The position numbers were made by a program, and so were the translations under genes. From assembly GCA_039812405.1 (NCBI GenBank), contig JBDIAL010000001.1, positions 1 through 64,000 of the forward strand: 64,000 nt of DNA. Direction: 5' to 3'. The DNA comes from Nostocoides sp039812405 (GTDB lineage Bacteria; Actinomycetota; Actinomycetes; Actinomycetales; Dermatophilaceae). Every line of letters starts with the position of its first letter. The first letter of the stretch is position 1. The notes under the pieces were generated by a model that did not search any database, was not told the origin of the DNA, and saw nothing but the letters and a program-made list of their open reading frames with translations. This document shows positions 8,454 to 16,105 of this stretch, one piece after another.

Positions 8454-9020
8454 GTGACCACCCCCTACGAGGGGACGGCCACCCGGCCGCTGTCGCCGGG
8501 TGAACCTGTCGAGACGCCGCTGCGCCTCCACGCGGCGGTCGTCCGGCCCGAGTGGGTCGACTACAACGACCACATGACCGAGTCGGCATACCTGCTCGTC
8601 TTCGGCGACGCGGCCGACGCCTTCTTCCGGCTCGTCGGCATCGACGAGGCCTACCGGGCGGCCGGGCACTCGCTCTACACCGCCGAGACACACCTGCACC
8701 ACCGCCGCGAGCTCGCGCTCGGCGACCCGCTCACGGTGTCGATCCGGCTCCTCGACGTCGACGACAAGCGCGTCCACCTGTGGCAGGAGATGCACGGCGG
8801 CAGCGGTGAGCTCGTCGCCGCCGCCGAGCAGCTGCTCGTCCACGTCGACATGGCGGCCGGCCGGTCCGCGCCCATCCTGCCCGAGGTCGCCGAGCGCCTC
8901 GCCGCCGTCCTCGCGGCCCACCGCTCGCTCCCCCTCCCTCCCGCGGTCGGCCGGCCCATGGGGATCCGCCGCGCCGCGCCCGAGTCGCCCTCCACCCCAC
9001 CCACCGCAGGAGACAGCTGA
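8454..9020 (+). CDS. Hot-dog acyl-CoA thioesterase, betainyl-CoA thioesterase-like
   Basis: About 188 residues of 4HBT hot-dog fold. The block RPEWVDYNDHMTESAYLLVF, with GDAADAFFRLVG after it, closely resembles the thioesterase that is separate from or fused to L-carnitine dehydrogenase and hydrolyses betainyl-CoA to glycine betaine. The Asp and His of YNDHM are the usual active-site region. Several starts are possible (GTG 8424, TTG 8442, GTG 8454); I chose 8454 because the conserved fold begins shortly after it. Its stop overlaps the next ATG by one base. With the CaiD-like gene downstream it supports a carnitine or trimethylammonium-acid pathway. Confidence 0.8.
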   Translation: MTTPYEGTATRPLSPGEPVETPLRLHAAVVRPEWVDYNDHMTESAYLLVFGDAADAFFRLVGIDEAYRAAGHSLYTAETHLHHRRELALGDPLTVSIRLLDVDDKRVHLWQEMHGGSGELVAAAEQLLVHVDMAAGRSAPILPEVAERLAAVLAAHRSLPLPPAVGRPMGIRRAAPESPSTPPTAGDS

Positions 9021-10180
9021 TGGACTTCGCCCTCGACGACGAGCAGCGCGCGATCGTCTCGACGGTCCGCGCCTTCGTCGAGAAGGAGCTCTACCCCTAC
9101 GAGGACGAGGTGGACCGCCTCGGTGACGTGCCCGACGAGGTCGTCGCCCGCATCCGCCGACGGGCCCTCGACGCCGGCCTGTATGCCGCGAACATGCCGG
9201 CCGAGCTGGGCGGCGGCGGCCTCGACGGGGTCGGGATGACGCTCGTGGAGCGGGAGCTCGGCCGGGCGAGCTATGCCCTCCAGTGGCTCGTCGCGCGCCC
9301 GAGCAACATCCTGCGGGCCTGCGAGGGCTCCCAGCGCGAGGAGTACCTCCTGCCCACGGTCGCCGGCGACCGGATCGACTGCCTCGCCATGACCGAGCCG
9401 GGCGCCGGATCGGACGTCCGCTCGATGACGACGCGGGCCGTCCGGGACGGCGACGACTACGTCGTCGACGGGACGAAGCACTTCATCAGCAACGCCGACC
9501 GCGCCGACTTCGTCGTCCTCTTCGCGGCGACCGGCCGGGAGGACGGGCCCCGCGGACCGAAGAACCTCATCACCGGCCTCCTCGTCGACCTCGACCTGCC
9601 CGGCGTCACGGTGACGAAGGGCTCGGACAGCGTGTCGCACCGCGGATACCACCACTGCGAGCTGTCCTTCGAGGGGGTGCGGGTGCCCGTCGCCAACCGG
9701 CTCGGCGAGGAGGGTCGCGGCTTCGACCTCATGAACGAGTGGCTCGGCGCGTCACGTCTCACCGTCGCCGCCTCGAGCGTCGGGCGCGCGCGTCGCGTCC
9801 TCGAGCTCGCGACGGAGTGGGCGGCCCGGCGCGAGCAGTTCGGCCAGCCCATCGGCCGGTTCCAGGGCGTCGGGTTCGCCCTCGCGGACATGGCGACCGA
9901 GCTGGAGGCCGCCGAGCTGCTCACCCTCCGCGCCGCGTGGCGGCTCGACGCCGGCACGATGACCGACACCGACGCGGCGATGGCCAAGACCTACGCCTCG
10001 GAGATGCTCGGCCGGGTGACCGACCATGCGGTCCAGATCTTCGGCGGGATGGGCCTGATGAGCGAGCTGCCCATCGCGCGGTTCTGGCGCGATGCGCGCG
10101 TCGAGCGGATCTGGGACGGCACGAGCGAGATCCAGCGGCACATCATCTCCCGCGCCATGCTCCGACCCCTGGGCGCCTGA
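9020..10180 (+). CDS. Acyl-CoA dehydrogenase
   Basis: A 386-residue FAD enzyme that would introduce a 2,3-double bond into an acyl-CoA and pass electrons to ETF. The N-terminal helical domain, the FAD/substrate signature AMTEPGAGSDVRS (about 133-145) and the C-terminal domain (QIFGGMGLMSELPIARFWRD) are all present. At the position of the usual catalytic Glu (YEGTS in MCAD) this protein has Asp366 (IWDGTSEIQR), as in some less-characterised members. The start codon is preceded by AGGAG and overlaps the thioesterase stop. In this operon the likely substrate is a betainyl-type C4 CoA ester (inference). Confidence 0.92.
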   Translation: MDFALDDEQRAIVSTVRAFVEKELYPYEDEVDRLGDVPDEVVARIRRRALDAGLYAANMPAELGGGGLDGVGMTLVERELGRASYALQWLVARPSNILRACEGSQREEYLLPTVAGDRIDCLAMTEPGAGSDVRSMTTRAVRDGDDYVVDGTKHFISNADRADFVVLFAATGREDGPRGPKNLITGLLVDLDLPGVTVTKGSDSVSHRGYHHCELSFEGVRVPVANRLGEEGRGFDLMNEWLGASRLTVAASSVGRARRVLELATEWAARREQFGQPIGRFQGVGFALADMATELEAAELLTLRAAWRLDAGTMTDTDAAMAKTYASEMLGRVTDHAVQIFGGMGLMSELPIARFWRDARVERIWDGTSEIQRHIISRAMLRPLGA

Positions 10181-10183
10181 CCG

Positions 10184-12256
10184 ATGGCCCCACCGCTGCG
10201 GCGGCTCCTGTCGCCCCGTTCCGTCGCGGTCGTCGGGGGCCGGTCCGCGGAGGTCGTCGTCGAGCAGAGCCGGCTCGTCGGCTTCGACGGCGACATCTGG
10301 GCGGTCAGCCGCACCCGTGCCACCCTCGCCGGGATCCCCACGGTGCCGACGGTGTCCGACCTCCCCGGGGTGCCGGACGCCGCGTTCGTGTCGGTCTCCC
10401 GGGAGGCCAGCATCGAGGTCATCGGAGACCTGGCGCGGGCCGGGGCGGGCGGAGTCGTATGCCATGCCTCGGGTTTCGCCGAGGACGGCGAGGTCGGCGC
10501 GCGGCTGCAGGACGAGCTGCTCGCCGCGGCCGGCGACCTGCCTCTCGTCGGGCCGAACTGCCTCGGCTTCCTCAACTACCTCGACGGCGTCGCCCTGTGG
10601 CCCGAGCAGCAGGGCGGCCGGCGGGTCGACACCGGCGTGGCGATCGTCAGCCAGAGCGGCAACCTCGCCGAGAACCTCACGATGCACCGACGCTCGCTGC
10701 CCCTGGCGCTCGTCGCGGCGATCGGCAACAGCGCCCGGACCGGTGTCGTCGACCTCGTCGAGGCGCTGCTCGACGACGAGCGCATCACGGCGATCGGGCT
10801 GCACCTGGAGACGATGCCGGACCTCGCGGGGCTGTCCCGGGTCGCCGGCGAGGCGCTGCGCCGACGGGTCCCGATCGTCGCGCTCAAGACCGGCCGCTCG
10901 ATCCTCGGGGCCCGCGCCACCCTCACCCACACCAGCGCGCTGGCCGGCGCCGGCGCCGCGGCCGACGCCGTCTTCGAACGACTCGGCATCGCTCAGGTCC
11001 GCGACGTCCCGGACTTCGTCGAGACGCTCAAGCTGCTCCACGTCCACGGCGCCTTCCGCGGCACGACGCTCGCCTCGGCGAGCTGCTCGGGTGGCGAGGC
11101 GGCCTACGTCGCCGACCAGGCAGCGGCCCGCGGCCTGGTCATGCCGCCGTTCGACGAGGCGACGTCCACCGCTCTCCGCGGGGTGCTCGGGCAGCGCGTC
11201 GCCGTCCAGAACCCGCTGGACTACCACACCTACATCTGGCGGGACCGGTCCGCGCTCGAGGCCTGTTTCACGGCATACCTCCGCTCCCCGGCCGACCTCC
11301 ATCTCCTCGTCCTCGACGTCCCACGCCAGGACCGTTGCGACACCGCGGAGTTCGACACCGTCCTCGACGCCTTCGTGACCGCGACGAGGGTGACGGGCTC
11401 GCGGGCAGCCGTCGTCTCGACGCTGCCGGAGAGCCTCCCGGAGGAGGTCGGCGCGCGCCTGCTCGCCGCCGGCGTGGCCCCCATGCAGGGTGTCGGGGCC
11501 TGTCTCGACGCCTTGGAGTCCGCCGACTCCGTGGCACGGGCGCAGGACTTCCCGGAGGGGCGGGCGCTGCCCGCCGTCACGCCCGTGGCCCCCGGCTCGG
11601 CGGTCACGCTCGACGAGCTGACCGCGAAGGCGGCACTCGCCGCCCACGGGCTCGCCGTCCCGCTCGGACGGGTCGTCGCGGCGGCGACCCGGGACGCGTG
11701 GGACCCCTCGGACGGCACGCCGGTGCGCTTCCCCGTCGTCGCGAAGGCGCTGTCCGCCGAGCTCGTCCACAAGTCGGACGTCGGCGGCGTCATCCTGCCC
11801 ATCCGCGACCCGGCCGCGCTCCAGTCGGCCGTCGCCGCCCTGTCCCGACTCAGCGACCGCGTCCTGGTCGAGGAGCTCGTCGAGGACGGGGTCGCCGAGC
11901 TCATCGTCGGGGTGACGCGGGACCATGCCGCCGGGCTCACCATGACGGTCGGCGCGGGCGGCGTGCTGACCGAGCTGCTCCGCGACAGCGTGACGATCGC
12001 CCTCCCGGCGACCGACGACCACGTCCTCCAGGCTCTCCAGTCACTGCGGATCTGGCCTCTGCTCAACGCCTTCCGGGGCCGGTCCGTCGACGCGGCGGCG
12101 GTCCTCGCCGCGGTGAGCGCCGTCGCTCGCTTCGCCGAGGCGCACCGCGAGACCCTGCTCGAGCTCGACGTCAACCCGGTCGTCGTGACCCCCACCCGGG
12201 CCGTCGCCGTCGACGCGACGATCCGCATCCTGCAGGAGGCTTCGAGCGATGACTGA
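10184..12256 (+). CDS. Acyl-CoA synthetase, ADP-forming (acetate-CoA ligase family)
   Basis: 690 residues in the order CoA-binding Rossmann domain (about 1-130, GPNCLGFLNYLDG at about 125), succinyl-CoA-ligase-like domain (about 140-440, containing VSQSGN) and C-terminal ATP-grasp domain (about 460-690, KSDVGGVILPI, VEELVEDGVAELIVG). Such enzymes reversibly form acyl-CoA from acid, CoA and ATP, giving ADP. It starts 3 nt after the dehydrogenase stop and overlaps the dehydratase start by 8 nt, so it is tightly co-translated. It occupies the place that the AMP-forming CaiC or the CoA-transferase CaiB fills in E. coli. Confidence 0.92.
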   Translation: MAPPLRRLLSPRSVAVVGGRSAEVVVEQSRLVGFDGDIWAVSRTRATLAGIPTVPTVSDLPGVPDAAFVSVSREASIEVIGDLARAGAGGVVCHASGFAEDGEVGARLQDELLAAAGDLPLVGPNCLGFLNYLDGVALWPEQQGGRRVDTGVAIVSQSGNLAENLTMHRRSLPLALVAAIGNSARTGVVDLVEALLDDERITAIGLHLETMPDLAGLSRVAGEALRRRVPIVALKTGRSILGARATLTHTSALAGAGAAADAVFERLGIAQVRDVPDFVETLKLLHVHGAFRGTTLASASCSGGEAAYVADQAAARGLVMPPFDEATSTALRGVLGQRVAVQNPLDYHTYIWRDRSALEACFTAYLRSPADLHLLVLDVPRQDRCDTAEFDTVLDAFVTATRVTGSRAAVVSTLPESLPEEVGARLLAAGVAPMQGVGACLDALESADSVARAQDFPEGRALPAVTPVAPGSAVTLDELTAKAALAAHGLAVPLGRVVAAATRDAWDPSDGTPVRFPVVAKALSAELVHKSDVGGVILPIRDPAALQSAVAALSRLSDRVLVEELVEDGVAELIVGVTRDHAAGLTMTVGAGGVLTELLRDSVTIALPATDDHVLQALQSLRIWPLLNAFRGRSVDAAAVLAAVSAVARFAEAHRETLLELDVNPVVVTPTRAVAVDATIRILQEASSDD

Positions 12257-13262
12257 CGCCGACCCCCTCGCCGCTCCCGCCGGTGCGGCGACCGGCGCCT
12301 CGGCGGCCGGGCCGTCCGCGACGGGGCCGTCCGCATCCGGGCCGTCCACGCCCGTGCCGTCCACGACTGGGGCGACGGTCTCCCCCGATGCGGCGACCAC
12401 TTCCACAGCCGGGCCGTCCACGACTGGGGCGACCACGCCCGGGGCGACCGCTTCCACAGCCGGGCCGCCCCCGGCCGCGAGTCCGGTGCGCGCCGAGGTC
12501 GTCGACGGGCACGTCCTCCTCGTCACCCTCGACCGCCCACCGGCCAACGCCATCGACGTGCCGACCAGCCTCGCGCTGCACGACGCCTTCGTCCGGCTCG
12601 AGGACGACCCGGCGCTCCGCGTGGGCGTCGTCACCGGCGGCGGTGAGCGGTTCTTCTCCGCCGGCTGGGACCTCAAGGCCGCGGCCGCCGGCGAGGCCGT
12701 CGACGCCGATCACGGGCCGGGCGGATTCGCCGGTCTCACCGAGATGTTCGGCCGACGCAAGCCGGTGATCGCGGCCGTCAACGGTCTCGCCCTCGGCGGT
12801 GGGCTCGAGCTGGCGCTCGCCGCCGACCTGCTCGTCATGGCCGACGACGCCCAGCTCGGGCTCCCCGAGGTGACCCTCGGCGTCGTGCCCGACTCGGGCG
12901 GGCTGCTGCGGCTTCCGCGTCTCCTTCCTCCGCCCCTGGCTCGCGAGCTGCTCCTCACCGGCCGTCGGATGGACGCCACGGAGGCCGCCCGCCGGGGCCT
13001 CGTCAACGTCGTCGTCCCCAGGTCCGCGGTCGTCGGGGCGGCGCTCGACCTGGCCCGGCGGATCGTCGCGTCGGCACCGCTCGCCGTGGCCGCCGTGCTC
13101 CAGGTCCTCCGGGCGACCGAGTCGCTCGGAGTCGCCGAGGCGTTCACCCGGATGCGGGCCGGCGACCTCGCGGACTACGAGGCGCTGCTCTCCTCCGCGG
13201 ACGCCGTCGAGGGCCCGCGCGCCTTCGCGGAGAAGCGCCCGCCCCGTTGGCAGGGCCGCTGA
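12249..13262 (+). CDS. caiD: Carnitinyl-CoA dehydratase-like enoyl-CoA hydratase with Ala/Pro/Ser/Thr N-terminal extension
   Basis: 337 residues. From about residue 78 the sequence follows E. coli CaiD closely (TLDRPPANAID, FFSAGWDLKAA, GPGGFAGLTEMF, KPVIAAVNG, VPDSGG, AFAEKR-x-P-x-W-x-GR), pointing to hydration of crotonobetainyl-CoA to carnitinyl-CoA. The first ~75 residues are a low-complexity Ala/Gly/Pro/Ser/Thr tract encoded by repeated GGGCCGTCC and CCACGACTGGGGCGACC units, absent from CaiD. An AGGAGG at 12234-12239 supports the upstream ATG. A GTG at 12486 would give a 258-residue CaiD-sized protein but has no visible ribosome site. It is the last gene of the operon. Confidence 0.9.
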   Translation: MTDADPLAAPAGAATGASAAGPSATGPSASGPSTPVPSTTGATVSPDAATTSTAGPSTTGATTPGATASTAGPPPAASPVRAEVVDGHVLLVTLDRPPANAIDVPTSLALHDAFVRLEDDPALRVGVVTGGGERFFSAGWDLKAAAAGEAVDADHGPGGFAGLTEMFGRRKPVIAAVNGLALGGGLELALAADLLVMADDAQLGLPEVTLGVVPDSGGLLRLPRLLPPPLARELLLTGRRMDATEAARRGLVNVVVPRSAVVGAALDLARRIVASAPLAVAAVLQVLRATESLGVAEAFTRMRAGDLADYEALLSSADAVEGPRAFAEKRPPRWQGR

Positions 13263-13278
13263 GCCCGCCCCCTGCCCC

Positions 13279-13342
13279 CTGGCTGCCTCCTATCCCGCTG
13301 GCTGCTCCTATCCCGCTGGCTGCTCCTATCCTGCTGGCTGGG
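13279..13342. repeat. Tandem 18-nt repeat, about 3.5 copies
   Basis: CTGGCTGCTCCTATCCCG repeats at 13279 (with one extra base), 13298 and 13316, then a partial copy follows. It directly follows the caiD-like stop and precedes the larger repeat array. No coding role. Confidence 0.8.
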
Positions 13343-13358
13343 CCCCCTGAGGTGGCCC

Positions 13359-13678
13359 TTTATCGGGTGACCCGACAAAGGGCCACCTCACCCGAGAACG
13401 CTTATCGGGTGAAGTGACTGCTTGTCGGGTCCCACCTCGCTGACCCCCAGGCCGCCCGACCCTCCGCGTAACCGACCCACACCCTCCCACGACCCACCCC
13501 GACAAAGGGCCACCTCACCCGAGAACGCTTGTCGAGTGAAGTGACTGCTTGTCGGGTCCCACCTCGCTGACCCCCAGGCCGCCCGACCCTCCTACAACCG
13601 ACCCCCACAAACAGTCACCTCACCCGAGAACGCTTATCGGGTGAGGTGACTGCTTGTCGGGTGACCCGATAAAGGTCC
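13359..13678. repeat. Tandem array of intergenic TCGGGT/ACCCGA repeat, copy B
   Basis: Two 92-nt units (13374-13465 and 13501-13592) differ at two positions and have a period of 127 nt. A third partial unit (about 13606-13675) follows. Each unit has CACCTCACCCGAGAACGCTT, then TCGGGTGA and CTTGTCGGGT. The array is bounded by hairpins of the type TTATCGGGTGACCCGA. It fills the convergent gap between the carnitine-type operon and the exporter gene. Remaining bases to 13768 show nothing recognisable. Confidence 0.88.
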
Positions 13679-13767
13679 GGCCGGCCGTCGCGCGCGTCAG
13701 GTGGGCTCGGCGGAGGTCAGCGGCACGAGGCCTGACTCTCGGTGGAGACCAGCGGCGCCGGCGCGCG

Positions 13768-15285
13768 TCAGGCGGGCTTGGCGGTGGTCAGGGATGCGGG
13801 CTGCTCCGGCGCATCCTCCTCGGGGCGGGGCTTGGCAGGCAGGACGAAGGCGAGCGCCATCGCGAGGACGGTGAACCCGACGGCCCACCAGAATGCCGTG
13901 TCGAAGGCGCCGGCGATACCGGACGGGTCGGTGGCGCTGCGCAGGCTCCCCTCGAGGATGACGGCGAGGACGGCCGTGCCGAACGCTCCGCCGAGCTGCT
14001 GCGCGAGCCGGGTGATGATGCTGGCGTGCGGCACGTCCGGGCGGTCGAGGCCGATGAACGCGACCGACATGATGGGGATGAAGACCGCCCCGAGACCGAG
14101 GCCGCGGACGAGCAGGACGGCCATGAGCCACCACTGGCTCGTCGTGGCGTCGGCCAGGGCGAACGGCACGGTGCCCAGTCCCATGACGGCGAACCCGGCG
14201 AGAGCGACCCAGCGGGCGCCGATCGAGTCGGTGAGCTTGCCCGCCATCGAGCGGCTGAGCAGCGTGCCGACCCCCTGCGGGATGAGGATCAGCCCCGCCT
14301 CGAGGGCCGTCATGCCCCGCACGTTCTGGAAGTAGAGGGGCAGCAGCAGCATCGCGCCGTAGAGCGAGGCCGAGGAGAGGATGAACATCGTCGCCGAGGC
14401 GCCGACCGAGCGCCGCGCGAAGAGGCGCACGTCGACGAGCGCGCGTTCCGGCCGCCGGAGCGCCCACGCGACGAAGGCTGCGACGAGCAGCAGGCCCGCT
14501 CCGGCCGGACCCCACACGTCGGACCGCCCGAACCCGCCGTCCTTGCTGACGTTCGACAGCCCGTAGAGGAGACCGACGAGGCCCGGCGACAGGAGTGCGA
14601 GACCGACGGCGTCGAGTCGCGCCCTGCCGGTCGGCGGGTCGGCCGGCAGGAAGCGGTATGCGAGGAGGAGGCCGGCGAGGCAGAAGGGGACGTTGACCCA
14701 GAACAGCCACGGCCAGCTCGCCCAGTGCAGGATGGCGCCACCGATCGTCGGGCCGAGGATGGGGCCGAGGGCCGCCGGCAGGCTGACGAGTGCCATGATC
14801 CGACCGAGGCCGGGCCCGCCGTCGGAGCGGACGCCCCCGATCTGCTGGACGACCAGCGTGGCCATGAGCGGCAGCATGAGGCCACCGCCGAGACCCTGGA
14901 CGACCCGGAAGGCGATGAGGCTCTGGGCGTTCCAGGCGAGGGAGCAGGCGATCGAGGCGACCCCGAAGATGGTGAGGGCGATCATCCACAGCCGCTTGCC
15001 ACCGATCCGGGCCTGGGCCCAGCCGACGAGGGGGATGGCGACCCCCAGGGCGAGCAGGTAGGCGGTGCTGACCCACTGGATCGTCGCGACGGTGACGTGG
15101 AGCTCGCGGGCCAGGGTGTCGAGGGCGATGCTGACGATCGTCGAGTCGAAGACGACAGCGAGGCCGCCGACGATGAGGACGAGGGCCGTGACGAGCGTGC
15201 GCCGGTCGACGGAGGCGGCCGGCTCCGAGGCCGGGACCGGCTCCGAGGCCGACTGCGGGGTGGCCGGCTGCGGCGAGGTGGGCAT
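13768..15285 (-). CDS. MFS drug exporter, DHA2 (EmrB/QacA) family
   Basis: 505 residues, about 14 transmembrane segments, matching the DHA2 proton antiporters that expel drugs or other hydrophobic compounds. Motifs include LVGWAQARIGGKRLW between TM2 and TM3 (motif A-like), and the motif C region LGPILGPTIGG in TM5. The N-terminus is Ala/Pro/Ser rich. ATG at 15285 has GGAG upstream. It is divergent from a TetR gene with operator sites between them, so it is almost certainly repressed by that protein and induced by a transported compound. Confidence 0.93.
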   Translation of the reverse strand: MPTSPQPATPQSASEPVPASEPAASVDRRTLVTALVLIVGGLAVVFDSTIVSIALDTLARELHVTVATIQWVSTAYLLALGVAIPLVGWAQARIGGKRLWMIALTIFGVASIACSLAWNAQSLIAFRVVQGLGGGLMLPLMATLVVQQIGGVRSDGGPGLGRIMALVSLPAALGPILGPTIGGAILHWASWPWLFWVNVPFCLAGLLLAYRFLPADPPTGRARLDAVGLALLSPGLVGLLYGLSNVSKDGGFGRSDVWGPAGAGLLLVAAFVAWALRRPERALVDVRLFARRSVGASATMFILSSASLYGAMLLLPLYFQNVRGMTALEAGLILIPQGVGTLLSRSMAGKLTDSIGARWVALAGFAVMGLGTVPFALADATTSQWWLMAVLLVRGLGLGAVFIPIMSVAFIGLDRPDVPHASIITRLAQQLGGAFGTAVLAVILEGSLRSATDPSGIAGAFDTAFWWAVGFTVLAMALAFVLPAKPRPEEDAPEQPASLTTAKPA

Positions 15286-15294
15286 GAGGACTCC

Positions 15295-15328
15295 GATCTG
15301 CAAGATACACATGCGTATCTTGCAGATC
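15295..15328. promoter_or_regulatory. TetR operator O1 upstream of the exporter
   Basis: Perfect 14-bp arms (GATCTGCAAGATAC, 15295-15308, and its complement 15315-15328) around ACATGC. The core AAGATACACATGCGTATCTT spans 15302-15321. It lies 10 bp upstream of the exporter ATG on the minus strand, placed to block its transcription. Confidence 0.85.
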
Positions 15329-15346
15329 GAGCGTACGTCGTCACGA

Positions 15347-15367
15347 TAAGATACACAAGTGGATCTT
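15347..15367. promoter_or_regulatory. tetR promoter -10 and second operator O2 overlapping the start codon
   Basis: AAGATACACAAGTGGATCTT (15348-15367) matches the O1 core at most positions. A -10-like TAAGAT is at 15347-15352, placing the transcription start on or next to the GTG at 15359, so the mRNA is probably leaderless. Binding here would give autorepression. Confidence 0.7.
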
Positions 15368-15961
15368 GAAGAGTCCGATGCCCGGCCCGTCCGACGCCAT
15401 GGCGCCGCGCTCGAGGCGGCCCTCCTCGACGCGGCGTGGGACGAGCTGTCAGCGGTCGGCTACGACTCCTTCACCTTCGAGGGTGTCGCCACCCGGGCCG
15501 GCACGAGCCGTCCCGTCCTCTACCGGCGCTGGCCGGACAAGGTCTCCCTCGTCCATGCCGCCCTCGTCCACGGCTTCCGGCGCGATGCCGTCGCGGTCCC
15601 GGACACCGGCTCGCTCCGCGGGGACCTCCTCGAGCTGCTCCGCCGGGCCAACCACGCCAGGGCCCCGCTCATCCCGCTCATGAGCGCGCTCATCACGGGC
15701 TACTACCACGAGACGGGGACGACCTTCGCCGACCTCCACCGCGAGCTGGTCGCCGACCGCGCCTCGGCGATCGACCCGATCCTCGCGCGCGCCGTGGCCC
15801 GGGGCGAGCTCGAGCACCGCCCGTCGGCGCGCATCGCGGCCCTGCCCTTCGACCTGTTCCGTCACCAGCTGCTCATGACCTTCGAGCCCCTCGGCGAGGA
15901 GGACATCGTCGCGATCATCGACGAGATCTTCCTCCCTCTCGTCGGGCGACCGCGCCCCTGA
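15359..15961 (+). CDS. TetR-family transcriptional regulator (represses adjacent exporter)
   Basis: 200 residues. The N-terminal helix-turn-helix occupies about 14-60 (FTFEGVATRAGTSRPVLYRRW), followed by an all-helical ligand domain. No Shine-Dalgarno sequence precedes the GTG start; a -10 element lies at the right distance for a leaderless transcript. Two copies of a 20-bp palindrome lie between it and the exporter, one overlapping this start codon, which indicates repression of both genes. The inducing ligand is unknown but probably a substrate of the exporter. Confidence 0.9.
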   Translation: MDLEESDARPVRRHGAALEAALLDAAWDELSAVGYDSFTFEGVATRAGTSRPVLYRRWPDKVSLVHAALVHGFRRDAVAVPDTGSLRGDLLELLRRANHARAPLIPLMSALITGYYHETGTTFADLHRELVADRASAIDPILARAVARGELEHRPSARIAALPFDLFRHQLLMTFEPLGEEDIVAIIDEIFLPLVGRPRP

Positions 15962-15975
15962 CAGGGTCGCGGCAT

Positions 15976-16033
15976 GCGTTGCATACGGACACCTGGCGCG
16001 TCCGGGACAGGGCCAGGCGTCCGTATGCGACGC
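15976..16033. terminator. 22-bp-stem hairpin between converging genes
   Basis: The arms 15976-15997 and 16012-16033 pair over 22 positions with two G-T wobbles and a 14-nt loop. Each arm carries the GCATAC/GTATGC word. It is placed between tetR (plus) and the Ldh2-family gene (minus). No T-run follows, so it may act as an RNA-end structure rather than a classical terminator. Confidence 0.6.
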
Positions 16034-16105
16034 GCTGTCCTCTCCCCGCAGCAGCCTCTCCCCGACGCAGCAGCAGCCCCCGCGCTCCCGCGGGCCCGGG
16101 GACCC

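Noticed and set aside
9283..12252. 989-residue open frame overlapping the acyl-CoA dehydrogenase and synthetase
   Set aside because: Same strand, other frame, Arg/Pro/Gly-rich without motifs. The in-frame enzymes are certain.
13374..13675. Possible CRISPR array
   Set aside because: Only two to three long, palindromic units with a 127-nt period and near-identical interiors; no short repeats with unique spacers and no cas genes.
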